Made by a program: the position numbers and the translations under genes. The notes beneath the pieces were generated by a model. It was not told where the DNA came from. It did no database searches and worked only from the letters and a program-made list of their open reading frames with translations. From Chromohalobacter sarecensis (GTDB lineage: Bacteria > Pseudomonadota > Gammaproteobacteria > Pseudomonadales > Halomonadaceae), in the NCBI RefSeq assembly GCF_023061135.1, contig NZ_JAKGAN010000002.1:558001-622000 (forward strand): a DNA stretch of 64,000 nt, given 5' to 3'. The stretch's first letter is position 1. Each line of letters opens with the position of its first letter. Shown here piece by piece: positions 9,907-16,746 of the stretch.

Positions 9907-9922
9907 GTGCGTTATAACGCAC
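9907..9922. promoter_or_regulatory. 16-bp perfect palindrome, candidate operator
   Basis: GTGCGTTATAACGCAC is fully self-complementary and lies 42 bp before the BenE-like start and 78 bp before the XRE-cupin gene. It is well placed to control both divergent promoters and is the best candidate binding site for the adjacent regulator. Confidence 0.6.
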
Positions 9923-9999
9923 GATAGCAGCGCCGACGATGACGTACAATTAACCCACGGTGCAGTCATTCCAAGGACGGTTTACCGGAGGTCACGGAC

Positions 10000-10557
10000 A
10001 TGCAGGAACCCACACCGCACATCGCCGCGACACTCAAGACGCTGCGTGCCGCGCAAGGCTGGAGCCTGGATCGAGCATCCCGCGCCACGGGCGTCAGCAA
10101 GGCGATGCTGGGGCAGATCGAGCGTGGCGAGTCGAGCCCCACCGTGGCGACGTTATGGAAAATCTCGGGTGGATTTCGCGTGTCGTTCTCGTTGTTCTTC
10201 GAGCAGGCCTCGGTCGAGGGCGGCCCGCCTGACGATGCTGCCGCCACGGTATTGGAAGACGCCGCCGCCGGCATGACGGTGACGCCGCTCTTCGCCTTCG
10301 ACCCGGACCTGCGCTTCGAGATGTTCCTGATCGAGCTGGCGCCGGGGGCCTGCAGCGAGTCATCCCCCCACGAACCTGGCGTGGTCGAACATGTCGTGGT
10401 GCTTGAAGGGGCACTTGAACTGGGCCTCGAAGGGCAATGGAACGCGCTTGGCACCGGTGAGGCACGACGCTTTACCGCCGACCGTGAGCATGGCTATCGC
10501 AACCCCGACCAACGCACCGCGCGCTTTCACTGCGTGATTCATTACCCGCAGGTCTAG
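10000..10557 (+). CDS. XRE-family transcriptional regulator with C-terminal cupin domain
   Basis: The 185-residue protein has an N-terminal helix-turn-helix (residues about 10-65, GWSLDRASRATGVSKAMLGQ and IERGESSPTV) followed by a cupin fold (residues about 80-185, with SSPHEPGVVEHVVVLEGALE). Such proteins bind a small ligand in the cupin and control a neighbouring transporter or catabolic gene. The ATG follows CCGGAGG. It is divergent from the BenE-like transporter, with a 16-bp palindrome between them. Confidence 0.9.
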   Translation: MQEPTPHIAATLKTLRAAQGWSLDRASRATGVSKAMLGQIERGESSPTVATLWKISGGFRVSFSLFFEQASVEGGPPDDAAATVLEDAAAGMTVTPLFAFDPDLRFEMFLIELAPGACSESSPHEPGVVEHVVVLEGALELGLEGQWNALGTGEARRFTADREHGYRNPDQRTARFHCVIHYPQV

Positions 10558-10571
10558 GCTGGCAGAGCTTC

Positions 10572-11495
10572 TTACTTGTCTAGCGCTACACCGCTGCCTT
10601 TCGTCTTCCCCAGAATTCTCGCGGTATCTCGTGAAGGTGGAAGCCCGAATATCCGCGCGTAATCGCGGCTGAACTGCGTGGCGCTTTCATAGCCGACCTC
10701 GAAGGCGGCGTTGGTGACGCTTTTGGCACCGGCCACCATGAGCATTCTCGCCTGAAGCAATCGAACCCGCTTTTGGTACTGCAGCGGGCTCAGCGTGGTG
10801 ACCGCCTTGAAGTGGCGATGGAACGCAGACACGCTCATCGCTGCTTTCTGGGCCAGCGTTTCCACTCTGATCGGCTCGGCGAAGTCCCGACGGATCCACT
10901 GGATGGCCTGGCCGACGCGTGCCAAGGCCGTATCCGGCGCCGCAATGTCACGCAGCATCCAGCCATGGGGCCCCTGCAGAACGCGGTAGAGAATCTCACG
11001 CTCGTATACGGGCGCGAGCGCTGAAATCTCCTCCGGGCTTTTCATCAATCGCAGCATGCGTAGCCACGCATCCATCAATGCCGGTGTGGTGGCCGCTACC
11101 GAAAATCCCGCATTGTCATCGTCTTCACTCTCGTTCTCGCTTTGCCGGGTGGGCGAAGGTAGATCGGTCAGCAGTGTCGAGAGCACCGTGGGATCCAGCG
11201 TCAGGCTCAGGGCGAGGTAGGACTCCCCAGAAGCCGCCGGATGAACCGTGCCCACTGCCGGCAACTCGATGGACATGACGAAATACGTCGCCGGGTCATA
11301 GCGCAACGTACGATCACCGACGGTCATCGTCTTACTGCCCTGCAGGATCAGGTTGATCATCGGGGCGTAGACGGCGGCCAGCATATGTGCCGGAATTTCT
11401 CCCTGAATCATGGCCACGCGCGGGATACCCGTTTCTGTACGGCGGTTCTCGGCCTTGGTAGCCAGGGCGCGAAGCTCGAGCAGTTGGTCGTTCAT
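10572..11495 (-). CDS. AraC-family transcriptional regulator (AraC_N cupin + HTH)
   Basis: The 307-residue protein has an N-terminal AraC_N-type arm and cupin (residues about 20-170) and two C-terminal helix-turn-helix motifs (about 195-290, with AAMSVSAFHRHFKAVTTLSP and AAFEVGYESATQFSRDYARI). The start at 11495 is favoured because it sits in a 20-bp tandem duplication that supplies an overlapping upstream minicistron. It diverges from the VOC gene at 11681; relatives often control such oxidoreductase/VOC genes, so it may regulate the 11.7-13.1 kb operon. Confidence 0.87.
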   Translation of the reverse strand: MNDQLLELRALATKAENRRTETGIPRVAMIQGEIPAHMLAAVYAPMINLILQGSKTMTVGDRTLRYDPATYFVMSIELPAVGTVHPAASGESYLALSLTLDPTVLSTLLTDLPSPTRQSENESEDDDNAGFSVAATTPALMDAWLRMLRLMKSPEEISALAPVYEREILYRVLQGPHGWMLRDIAAPDTALARVGQAIQWIRRDFAEPIRVETLAQKAAMSVSAFHRHFKAVTTLSPLQYQKRVRLLQARMLMVAGAKSVTNAAFEVGYESATQFSRDYARIFGLPPSRDTARILGKTKGSGVALDK

Positions 11496-11520
11496 GGGAG
11501 CAGTTGGTCGTTCATGGCGA
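11481..11520. repeat. 20-bp tandem duplication over the AraC start codon
   Basis: CAGTTGGTCGTTCATGG is repeated with a 20-bp period (11481-11500, 11501-11520). Both copies contain the start codon and first codons of the AraC gene on the minus strand. Because 20 is not a multiple of three, the extra upstream copy is out of frame. Confidence 0.85.
11492..11515 (-). CDS. Seven-codon minicistron MNDQLLP ahead of the AraC gene
   Basis: The upstream copy of the 20-bp duplication starts a frame encoding MNDQLLP and stops at TGA, which overlaps the AraC ATG as ATGA (11492-11495). This is the geometry of translational coupling, so ribosomes finishing the short frame could restart on the regulator. 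Whether it is translated is unknown. Confidence 0.3.
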   Translation of the reverse strand: MNDQLLP

Positions 11521-11680
11521 GTAGTTGGTTGTCGATGATGAGGCATGCTGATCCTGGGTGCGCGACCGCGCAAGCAAAAAGCAGAAATGGGCAGGTTTCG
11601 AGCAGGAACGGCTGAGTCCGTGATAAGCGTAGTGTTTATGGTAGCTACCGGCGATATCGTCTGAATAGCGAGGCTACTGA

Positions 11681-12082
11681 ATGCTTGATCATCTCTTTTT
11701 ATCCGTCAGCGACATCGAACGCTCGATTCGTTTTTACGAAGCCGTGCTCAGACCGCTGGGGATCACGGCCCGGCTCGATTACGACGGGAAAGACGGCCCA
11801 TCAGGCCATCCGGATCTCAAGGGGTTCGGTGCCAATGGCCGAATGTTCTTCTGGCTACGTGAGGGTGTGGTCGAAGGAAAAGCCGTTCACGTCGGTTTCG
11901 TTGCGAGCAGTACGGCAGAAGTCGAGGCGGCCTACGTCGCGGCCATCGATAACGGGGCGACCGCCAATGGCACACCCGGGGCACGGCTGCATTACGACCC
12001 CAACTACTACGCCGCCAACGTTCTGGACCCTGATGGGTACAGTCTCGAATTCGTCTACAAGAATTGGCAGCACGCCCAATGA
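11681..12082 (+). CDS. VOC-family (glyoxalase/dioxygenase fold) protein
   Basis: The 133-residue protein begins MLDHLFLSVSDIERSIRFYE, a typical vicinal-oxygen-chelate opening, and ends with YYAANVLDPDGYSLEFVYKN. Metal-ligand candidates are the N-terminal His (H4) and the Glu of SLEFV; only a single beta-alpha-beta-beta-beta pair is present. The substrate is unknown. Its stop overlaps the start of the next gene (ATGA), so the two form an operon. A second VOC gene of similar size at 16339 shares the DPDG region. Confidence 0.85.
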   Translation: MLDHLFLSVSDIERSIRFYEAVLRPLGITARLDYDGKDGPSGHPDLKGFGANGRMFFWLREGVVEGKAVHVGFVASSTAEVEAAYVAAIDNGATANGTPGARLHYDPNYYAANVLDPDGYSLEFVYKNWQHAQ

Positions 12083-13080
12083 AGAAACTACTGATCTACG
12101 GCGCGACCGGCTATACCGGCCGCATGGGGGCAGAGCGTGCCAAAATGTTGGGGCTCGATTTCGAAATCGCCGGGCGTAACCGGCAGACGCTGGCTTCTCT
12201 CGCTGACGCGTTGGCGGTCCCGTTCCGGATATTTTCTGTCGATGGGACTGTCAATGTCGCTGCCGATGGTGGAGCCGCGCACGCCCTGGCCGGTATCGAT
12301 GTGCTGCTGAACTTCGCGGGCCCTTTCGCACAAACGGCGAAGCCATTGATGCGGGCGTGTCTCGAGGCCGGTGTCGATTACCTGGATATCACTGCCGAGA
12401 TCAACGTCTACCGGCTGGCGGAATGCTTGGGTGCCGAAGCGGCTGAAGCCGGCGTCATGCTGCTGCCCGGCGTCGGCTGGGACGTGGTACCGACGGATTG
12501 CCTGGCAGTGCATGTCGCGCAGCGTATGAACGAGCCGCAGTCGCTGAGCGTGGCGCTTCATGTGCCAGGCTCCATGTCGCGGGGCTCCGCGATGAGTGTC
12601 AGCGAGATCATTGGCGCAGGCCTGATGGCGAGAGTCGACGGCCATCTGATTCCGGCCCCCAACGCGCAGCCTCGAGACTTCGATTTCGGTGAGGGTCTTG
12701 TGCCGTGCGCGCCGTTGTCGTTTGGAGATCTGGTCACCTCTTGGCACTCTGCCGGTATCCCCAATATTGCTATGTTCGTACATGTCAGCGGCGAGGCGTT
12801 TCCCGAGGGTGATCTGTCACAACTGCCTGATGGCCCGACCGAGGCACAACGCGAGGCCCACCGCGCCCGTGCGGTGGTCGAGATAACGGGCGCCGATGGC
12901 ACGGTGGCTCGATCGATGATCGAAACCATCAACGGTTATTCCTACACACCGCTGGCGGCCGTAGAGGCCGCGCGCCGGGTACTCAAAGGGGAACGTCGCC
13001 CCGGTTTCGAAACGCCGGCGCGGCTGTTCGGTGGAGGGTTTGCCGAGACCATCGAAGGGACGACGATCACGGATTTATAG
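12079..13080 (+). CDS. Saccharopine dehydrogenase-like NAD(P)-binding oxidoreductase
   Basis: The 333-residue protein starts MKKLLIYGATGYTGRMGAE, a Rossmann dinucleotide-binding motif (GATGYTG) of the saccharopine-dehydrogenase/trans-acting enoyl-reductase group. GVGWDVVPTDCLA and the region after residue 120 fit the family. The start at 12079 overlaps the VOC stop; a frame start at 12064 would be deeper inside the VOC gene. The 3' end (SETIE/AETIE...TTITDL) recurs as a remnant at 14680-14721, showing a past duplication. Confidence 0.82.
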   Translation: MKKLLIYGATGYTGRMGAERAKMLGLDFEIAGRNRQTLASLADALAVPFRIFSVDGTVNVAADGGAAHALAGIDVLLNFAGPFAQTAKPLMRACLEAGVDYLDITAEINVYRLAECLGAEAAEAGVMLLPGVGWDVVPTDCLAVHVAQRMNEPQSLSVALHVPGSMSRGSAMSVSEIIGAGLMARVDGHLIPAPNAQPRDFDFGEGLVPCAPLSFGDLVTSWHSAGIPNIAMFVHVSGEAFPEGDLSQLPDGPTEAQREAHRARAVVEITGADGTVARSMIETINGYSYTPLAAVEAARRVLKGERRPGFETPARLFGGGFAETIEGTTITDL

Positions 13081-13145
13081 AGACCGATCTCTAGAAACGG
13101 ACCTACAGAGATAGAAGCGGACTAACCCTACAACGACTTCACGAC

Positions 13146-13226
13146 TCAAGAAGCCGTTGGGGGCGCTGGCTTCCAGTTCACGCGCGATGAATCGGCCCGC
13201 GGTTCGTGCGGCTTCCGTCAGGCGCT
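13146..13226 (-). pseudogene. Remnant of a TetR gene 3' end
   Basis: On the minus strand this reads RLTEAARTAGRFIAREL, nearly identical to RLTETARTAGRFIAREL at the C-terminus of the TetR protein at 14771-15376; a one-base loss shifts the last codons. It sits between the reductase and the SDR gene, so a second reductase/TetR pair once existed here. Confidence 0.8.
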
Positions 13227-13232
13227 TTGCTA

Positions 13233-13964
13233 TCACCAAGGCTGTATGGCCCCGTCGATTCCGTAGAAGCCTCCGGTGGGGCCGTCCTTTCCAATGGTCG
13301 CCAGCCGGATGGCGCTTGCCGCGCCTTCCTCGGGTGTCGTGACACCCGTGTTGTCGTTGAGGTCTGTCTGCACATGGCCGGGCTCGACCACGTTGACCTT
13401 TATGTCGAAAGACGCAAGCTCCTTGGCAAAGCAGACGGTGGCGGCGTTCAGTGCCACCTTTGATGCGGTGTAGTCGAGCAGGTTGACGGTCGAATAGATC
13501 GAAGTCGGATCGGTAATCAGTGTCAGCGATCCGAGCCCACTGCCCATCATCACCACGCTCGCACCCTCGGCGGCTTTCAGGAGCGGGATAAAGCTCTGTG
13601 TCACTCGTATGGGCCCGAAGAGGTTGACCTCGAAGGTCGCTTTTATGTCGTCCATCCGCAGTTTACTTGGCGGAGTAGATGCGTCGATGAGGATGCCGGC
13701 ATTGTTTACCAGGACATGAAGAGCGTCGATATGCTCGGCAAGCACCGACGCCGCGCGTCCCACGCTGGCGTCATCAGCTACATCGATCTCGATAAGTTTG
13801 ACATCGAGACCGGTGTCCTGGAGCTCTTGAACGGCTCGCTCGCCACGTTGCCGATCTCTAGCTCCCAGCCACACCGACATGCCAGCTTGAGCAAGGCCCT
13901 TGGCTATGGCCAGGCCAATTCCCTTGTTCGCGCCCGTCACCAGTGCCTGGCGCTGGACTGTCAT
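13233..13964 (-). CDS. Short-chain dehydrogenase/reductase (SDR)
   Basis: NAD(P)-dependent oxidoreductase of 243 residues. The N-terminal TGANKGIGLAIAKGLAQAG is the cofactor motif, VLVNNAGI the NNAG motif, and the active-site pair is Y/K in DYTASKVALN (near residue 160). The chosen start follows the overlap with the SnoaL-like gene (ATGA at 13961-13964); an upstream frame start would extend into that gene. The substrate is unknown. A fragment of TetR lies just past its stop. Confidence 0.9.
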   Translation of the reverse strand: MTVQRQALVTGANKGIGLAIAKGLAQAGMSVWLGARDRQRGERAVQELQDTGLDVKLIEIDVADDASVGRAASVLAEHIDALHVLVNNAGILIDASTPPSKLRMDDIKATFEVNLFGPIRVTQSFIPLLKAAEGASVVMMGSGLGSLTLITDPTSIYSTVNLLDYTASKVALNAATVCFAKELASFDIKVNVVEPGHVQTDLNDNTGVTTPEEGAASAIRLATIGKDGPTGGFYGIDGAIQPW

Positions 13965-14452
13965 GCGCTTGGCCCCATGACGTGTTCGTTCGGCCCTTTG
14001 GCGTGGTACTGCAGATTTCCCAACAGTTGCGCGGTCACTGAGCGATGGGTGAAGCGCCACTGGCCATTGTGACGCTCGAAACGGTCAAGGTACTTGCCCG
14101 TGGCGATCGGCTGCAGGGGAAAACTCTCCAGCTGTTGATGGACCGTGTAGTAGCTTGATGAGCTCGCTCTTTCGCCAGAAGAATCGACGTCGATGAGGAT
14201 GTTTGCCACCGTGTGCCATGTACGCGGGGTGCCATCCGCGTGACGCTGGAGGCCTGCTTCGAGGAATGCCTCGATTTGCGCCCGGTCCGCGACTACGTTC
14301 CCGGCAACATCGAACTCTGCGTATTGAAGAAGTTCCGCGACCTCGGCAAACCTGCCTTCGTCGATAAGGTGAACGTAACTGGCAAGGAGGCGGTGAATAG
14401 CGCGCTCGGCATCAAGGCGCATGATGGTGTCAGTACGATTGGAGTCAGTCAT
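13961..14452 (-). CDS. SnoaL-like/NTF2-fold protein
   Basis: The 163-residue protein has an NTF2-like pattern: an N-terminal helix pair (DAERAIHRLLASYVHLIDEG) followed by sheet with GQWRFTHRSVTAQLLGN near residue 140. Members are small cyclases, isomerases or dehydratases, or binding proteins. The ATG at 14452 follows AGGAAAAG. It overlaps the downstream SDR gene by four bases. Two TetR-type palindromes lie 75 and 123 bp upstream, suggesting control by the TetR protein at 14771. Confidence 0.75.
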   Translation of the reverse strand: MTDSNRTDTIMRLDAERAIHRLLASYVHLIDEGRFAEVAELLQYAEFDVAGNVVADRAQIEAFLEAGLQRHADGTPRTWHTVANILIDVDSSGERASSSSYYTVHQQLESFPLQPIATGKYLDRFERHNGQWRFTHRSVTAQLLGNLQYHAKGPNEHVMGPSA

Positions 14453-14466
14453 GGTCTTTTCCTGAG

Positions 14467-14494
14467 GTGTCTGGTGTCTGGTGTCTGGTGTCTT
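14467..14494. repeat. Four tandem heptamers (GTGTCTG) in the SnoaL-like leader
   Basis: GTGTCTG is repeated three times and followed by GTGTCTT, just upstream of the ribosome-binding site at about 14455-14465. Heptamer tracts can slip, and a change in copy number would alter the 5' leader. Confidence 0.8.
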
Positions 14495-14526
14495 CGATGG
14501 CGAGAGGATGTCTCGCACATTTTATA

Positions 14527-14538
14527 TAGCGAGCACTA
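14527..14538. promoter_or_regulatory. TetR-type operator candidate 1 (TAGCGAGCACTA)
   Basis: This matches the local 12-bp consensus TAGYGNNCRCTA and is flanked by TATA on both sides. It lies in the promoter region of the SnoaL-like/SDR operon. Confidence 0.6.
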
Positions 14539-14574
14539 TATATGCGCCATGACAGCCAGGTTGGCAAGCTCTTT

Positions 14575-14586
14575 TAGCGAGCGCTA
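14575..14586. promoter_or_regulatory. TetR-type operator candidate 2 (TAGCGAGCGCTA)
   Basis: Second match to TAGYGNNCRCTA, 48 bp from the first, in the same promoter region. Confidence 0.6.
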
Positions 14587-14679
14587 TATATTTTCGGCGG
14601 ACCTGAGGGTACGACCCCTGAGCAGCGCGATCCCGTGGGGCTCGCGCTGTAGTGAAGGTAACGGGAGTCGATAGCACGG

Positions 14680-14721
14680 TTTTCAGAAACGATCGAGAGA
14701 ACAACGATCACGGATTTATAA
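14680..14721 (+). pseudogene. Remnant of a second saccharopine-dehydrogenase-like gene (3' end)
   Basis: The plus strand reads FSETIERTTITDL then TAA, matching FAETIEGTTITDL and the stop of the reductase at 12079-13080. It is followed by the intact TetR gene in the same convergent layout as the intact reductase and the TetR remnant at 13146. The two copies therefore bracket the SDR/SnoaL pair as imperfect direct repeats. Confidence 0.75.
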
Positions 14722-14770
14722 AAGCAGACCCGCGGAGATAGACGTACCAGTCCTGCGACGGTTTCACGAC

Positions 14771-15376
14771 TCAAGAAGCCGTTGTGGGCTCGTCGGTTTC
14801 CAGTTCGCGCGCGATAAACCGGCCTGCGGTCCGCGCGGTTTCCGTCAGGCGCTCGTAAGACATGCCGTTGCAAGCCGAGGCCGAGAGGCCACGCAGAGTA
14901 ACTGTCACGTAGTCGGCCAGTGCTTCTGCGTCTTGCGGATGAACCTGATCGAGGTAGGCGCGAATCGCCTGGAGCCCGCCATCGGCAAGATTCTCGGCCA
15001 TCTGACGGGCGGCGGGGTCATCCGCCCGCATCCCCTCCGTAATCAGACAGCCGCGTAACACGCTGTCGCGCCCGTATTGTTCGGCGGCGGTGAGCAGCAG
15101 GGTAGGAAGCGCTTCGGCAGGCGGTCGTTGTTCGGGGGACAGAAGTTCATCCAGTGGCAGTGCATTCTCCTGCGCATAGCGCACCATGGCCCGCTGGAAA
15201 AGCTCCGCCTTACTGCCGTAGGCGGCATAAAAGCTGGGGGGCTTGATGTCCATGGCTTCGGTCAGGTCATTGAGACTGACCGCGTCATAGCCTCGCTCGT
15301 GAAAAAGCGCCTGTGCGATAGCGACCCCCGCTTCGCGATCAAAAGCAGGCCGGCGTTGCCGAGTCTTATTGGTCAT
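14771..15376 (-). CDS. TetR-family transcriptional repressor
   Basis: The 201-residue protein has an N-terminal helix-turn-helix (residues about 10-60, with LNDLTEAMDIKPPSFYAAYG) and a C-terminal ligand domain ending in a TetR_C-like helix. It diverges from the SDR at 15551. Three palindromes of the form TAGYGNNCRCTA lie between them and two more before the SnoaL-like operon. The likely model is autorepression plus repression of both SDR genes, relieved by a small molecule. Confidence 0.9.
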   Translation of the reverse strand: MTNKTRQRRPAFDREAGVAIAQALFHERGYDAVSLNDLTEAMDIKPPSFYAAYGSKAELFQRAMVRYAQENALPLDELLSPEQRPPAEALPTLLLTAAEQYGRDSVLRGCLITEGMRADDPAARQMAENLADGGLQAIRAYLDQVHPQDAEALADYVTVTLRGLSASACNGMSYERLTETARTAGRFIARELETDEPTTAS

Positions 15377-15404
15377 GGGGCCTCGCTGGATGAAATATAG
15401 GTTG

Positions 15405-15416
15405 TAGCGATCGCTA
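15405..15416. promoter_or_regulatory. TetR-type operator candidate 3 (TAGCGATCGCTA)
   Basis: A perfect palindrome 29 bp upstream of the TetR start codon and the strongest of the five matches to TAGYGNNCRCTA. Confidence 0.65.
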
Positions 15417-15457
15417 TATATCAGAGATCGAACGCTCGAGCAAGGAGATGTTTTATA

Positions 15458-15469
15458 TATCGACCGCTA
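15458..15469. promoter_or_regulatory. TetR-type operator candidate 4 (TATCGACCGCTA)
   Basis: One mismatch from TAGYGNNCRCTA. It lies mid-way in the TetR-SDR intergenic region. Confidence 0.45.
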
Positions 15470-15497
15470 AATAAAATGCGTGACACCTCCTGACATG

Positions 15498-15509
15498 TAG
15501 TGTTCACTA
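15498..15509. promoter_or_regulatory. TetR-type operator candidate 5 (TAGTGTTCACTA)
   Basis: Match to TAGYGNNCRCTA, extended to TGTAGTG-TT-CACTACA. It lies about 42 bp before the SDR start. Confidence 0.55.
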
Positions 15510-15550
15510 CATAGGTCCTACCCATCTACTTCCACGTACAGGTAATCTCC

Positions 15551-16291
15551 ATGTCATTCAAAGATAAGGTTGTGTTGGTCACCGGTGGCTCATCAGGTTT
15601 GGGACTCGCGATCGCGAAGGAGTTCGCCGAGCAGAGCGCTCGAGTGGTCATTACCGGGCGCCGACAGGAGCAGTTGGATGAGGCCTTGGTCAGTCTGGGC
15701 AATGACGCGACCGCCATTGCAGCCGATGTGTCCAACGCCTCTGATCTGGCGGCACTCTTTAGCCGTATCGAGTCGCTTCATGGTCGTATCGATGTGTTGG
15801 TCGCGAACGCCGGGATGGGCGAAATTACGCCTCTTGGCAAGATTACCGAGGCGGTCTTCGATCGCGTTTTCAATACCAACGTGAAAGGGGTGACCTTTAC
15901 CGTCCAGGGCGCGCTACCCCTCATGGGGCAAGGGTCCAGTATTGTCATCATCGGCTCCACTGCCTCGATGAATCCCGGACCCGGCCTGAGTGTCTATGGG
16001 GCGACGAAAGCCGCCATCCGTGCCATGGTCAGAAGCTGGGTCCTGGATATCAAAGGTTCCGGCATTCGAATCAATTTGCTCAGCCCCGGCCCTGTCGATA
16101 CCCAGTCTCTGCGAAGCATGCTGGCCGATGACGCGGAACAGATCATCCAAGCGTTCAGTGAAAAGAGCACGCTCGGACGGATAGGCGAAGCGCACGAGAT
16201 CGGCAAGGCCGTGGCGTTCCTGGCGAGCGATGCCTCGAGCTATATCAATGGTGTCGAGTTATTCGCCGATGGTGGGGCGTCTCAGGTGTAA
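15551..16291 (+). CDS. Short-chain dehydrogenase/reductase (SDR)
   Basis: The 246-residue classical SDR has TGGSSGLGLAIAKEFAEQ as cofactor motif, VLVANAG as the NNAG counterpart, a catalytic serine in IIGSTAS, and YGATKAA with the Tyr/Lys pair (near residues 152-156). It ends with GVELFADGGAS, the usual SDR C-terminal pattern. Its promoter region contains three TetR-type palindromes. The following VOC gene is 47 bp away and probably co-transcribed. Confidence 0.9.
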   Translation: MSFKDKVVLVTGGSSGLGLAIAKEFAEQSARVVITGRRQEQLDEALVSLGNDATAIAADVSNASDLAALFSRIESLHGRIDVLVANAGMGEITPLGKITEAVFDRVFNTNVKGVTFTVQGALPLMGQGSSIVIIGSTASMNPGPGLSVYGATKAAIRAMVRSWVLDIKGSGIRINLLSPGPVDTQSLRSMLADDAEQIIQAFSEKSTLGRIGEAHEIGKAVAFLASDASSYINGVELFADGGASQV

Positions 16292-16338
16292 TCAGCCTCG
16301 CGCGTTTATCCCAACCCCTTGAGCTGAGGCGTACAACC

Positions 16339-16746
16339 ATGACCATCCTCGACCACGTCGAATTTGCCGTACGCGATGCCGAGGTATCGCGGCGCTTTTA
16401 CGAAACGGCTCTCGCGCCTCTGGATATTGTTCGGGTCATCACCGTCGGGCCCGACCACACGCGCACAAAGGGGGCACGCCACGGTTTCGGCAAGGACGAC
16501 TATCCCAGACTCTGGATTCATGACAACGAGCCTCCGGGCGTCGGCACGCACATCGCCTTTGCAGCGCAGGACCGAACCATCGTCGATGCCTTCCATCAGG
16601 CCGCTCTGAAGGCCGGTGGTATCGATAACGGGCCGCCTGGCGTACGCGCGCACTACCACGACCACTACTATGCGGCGTATGTGCTGGATCCGGACGGTAT
16701 CAATGTGGAAGTGGTATGCCAGAGTTCTGCTATCAGCGGTCACTGA
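16339..16746 (+). CDS. VOC-family (glyoxalase-like) protein
   Basis: The 135-residue protein opens MTILDHVEFAVRDAEVSRRF and ends with HYHDHYYAAYVLDPDGINVE and VVCQ. H6 and the Glu of INVEV are the likely metal ligands. It resembles the VOC protein at 11681, so the island carries two paralogues. It probably acts with the upstream SDR; the substrate is unknown. The 3' end overlaps the convergent amidase gene by 14 bp. Confidence 0.85.
   Translation: MTILDHVEFAVRDAEVSRRFYETALAPLDIVRVITVGPDHTRTKGARHGFGKDDYPRLWIHDNEPPGVGTHIAFAAQDRTIVDAFHQAALKAGGIDNGPPGVRAHYHDHYYAAYVLDPDGINVEVVCQSSAISGH

Noticed and set aside
11640-11649. GGTAGCTACC palindrome before the VOC gene
   Set aside because: Only 10 bp, does not match the TetR-type consensus and is expected by chance; not listed as an operator.
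13716-14072. 118-codon plus-strand frame
   Set aside because: Antisense shadow of the SDR and SnoaL-like genes.
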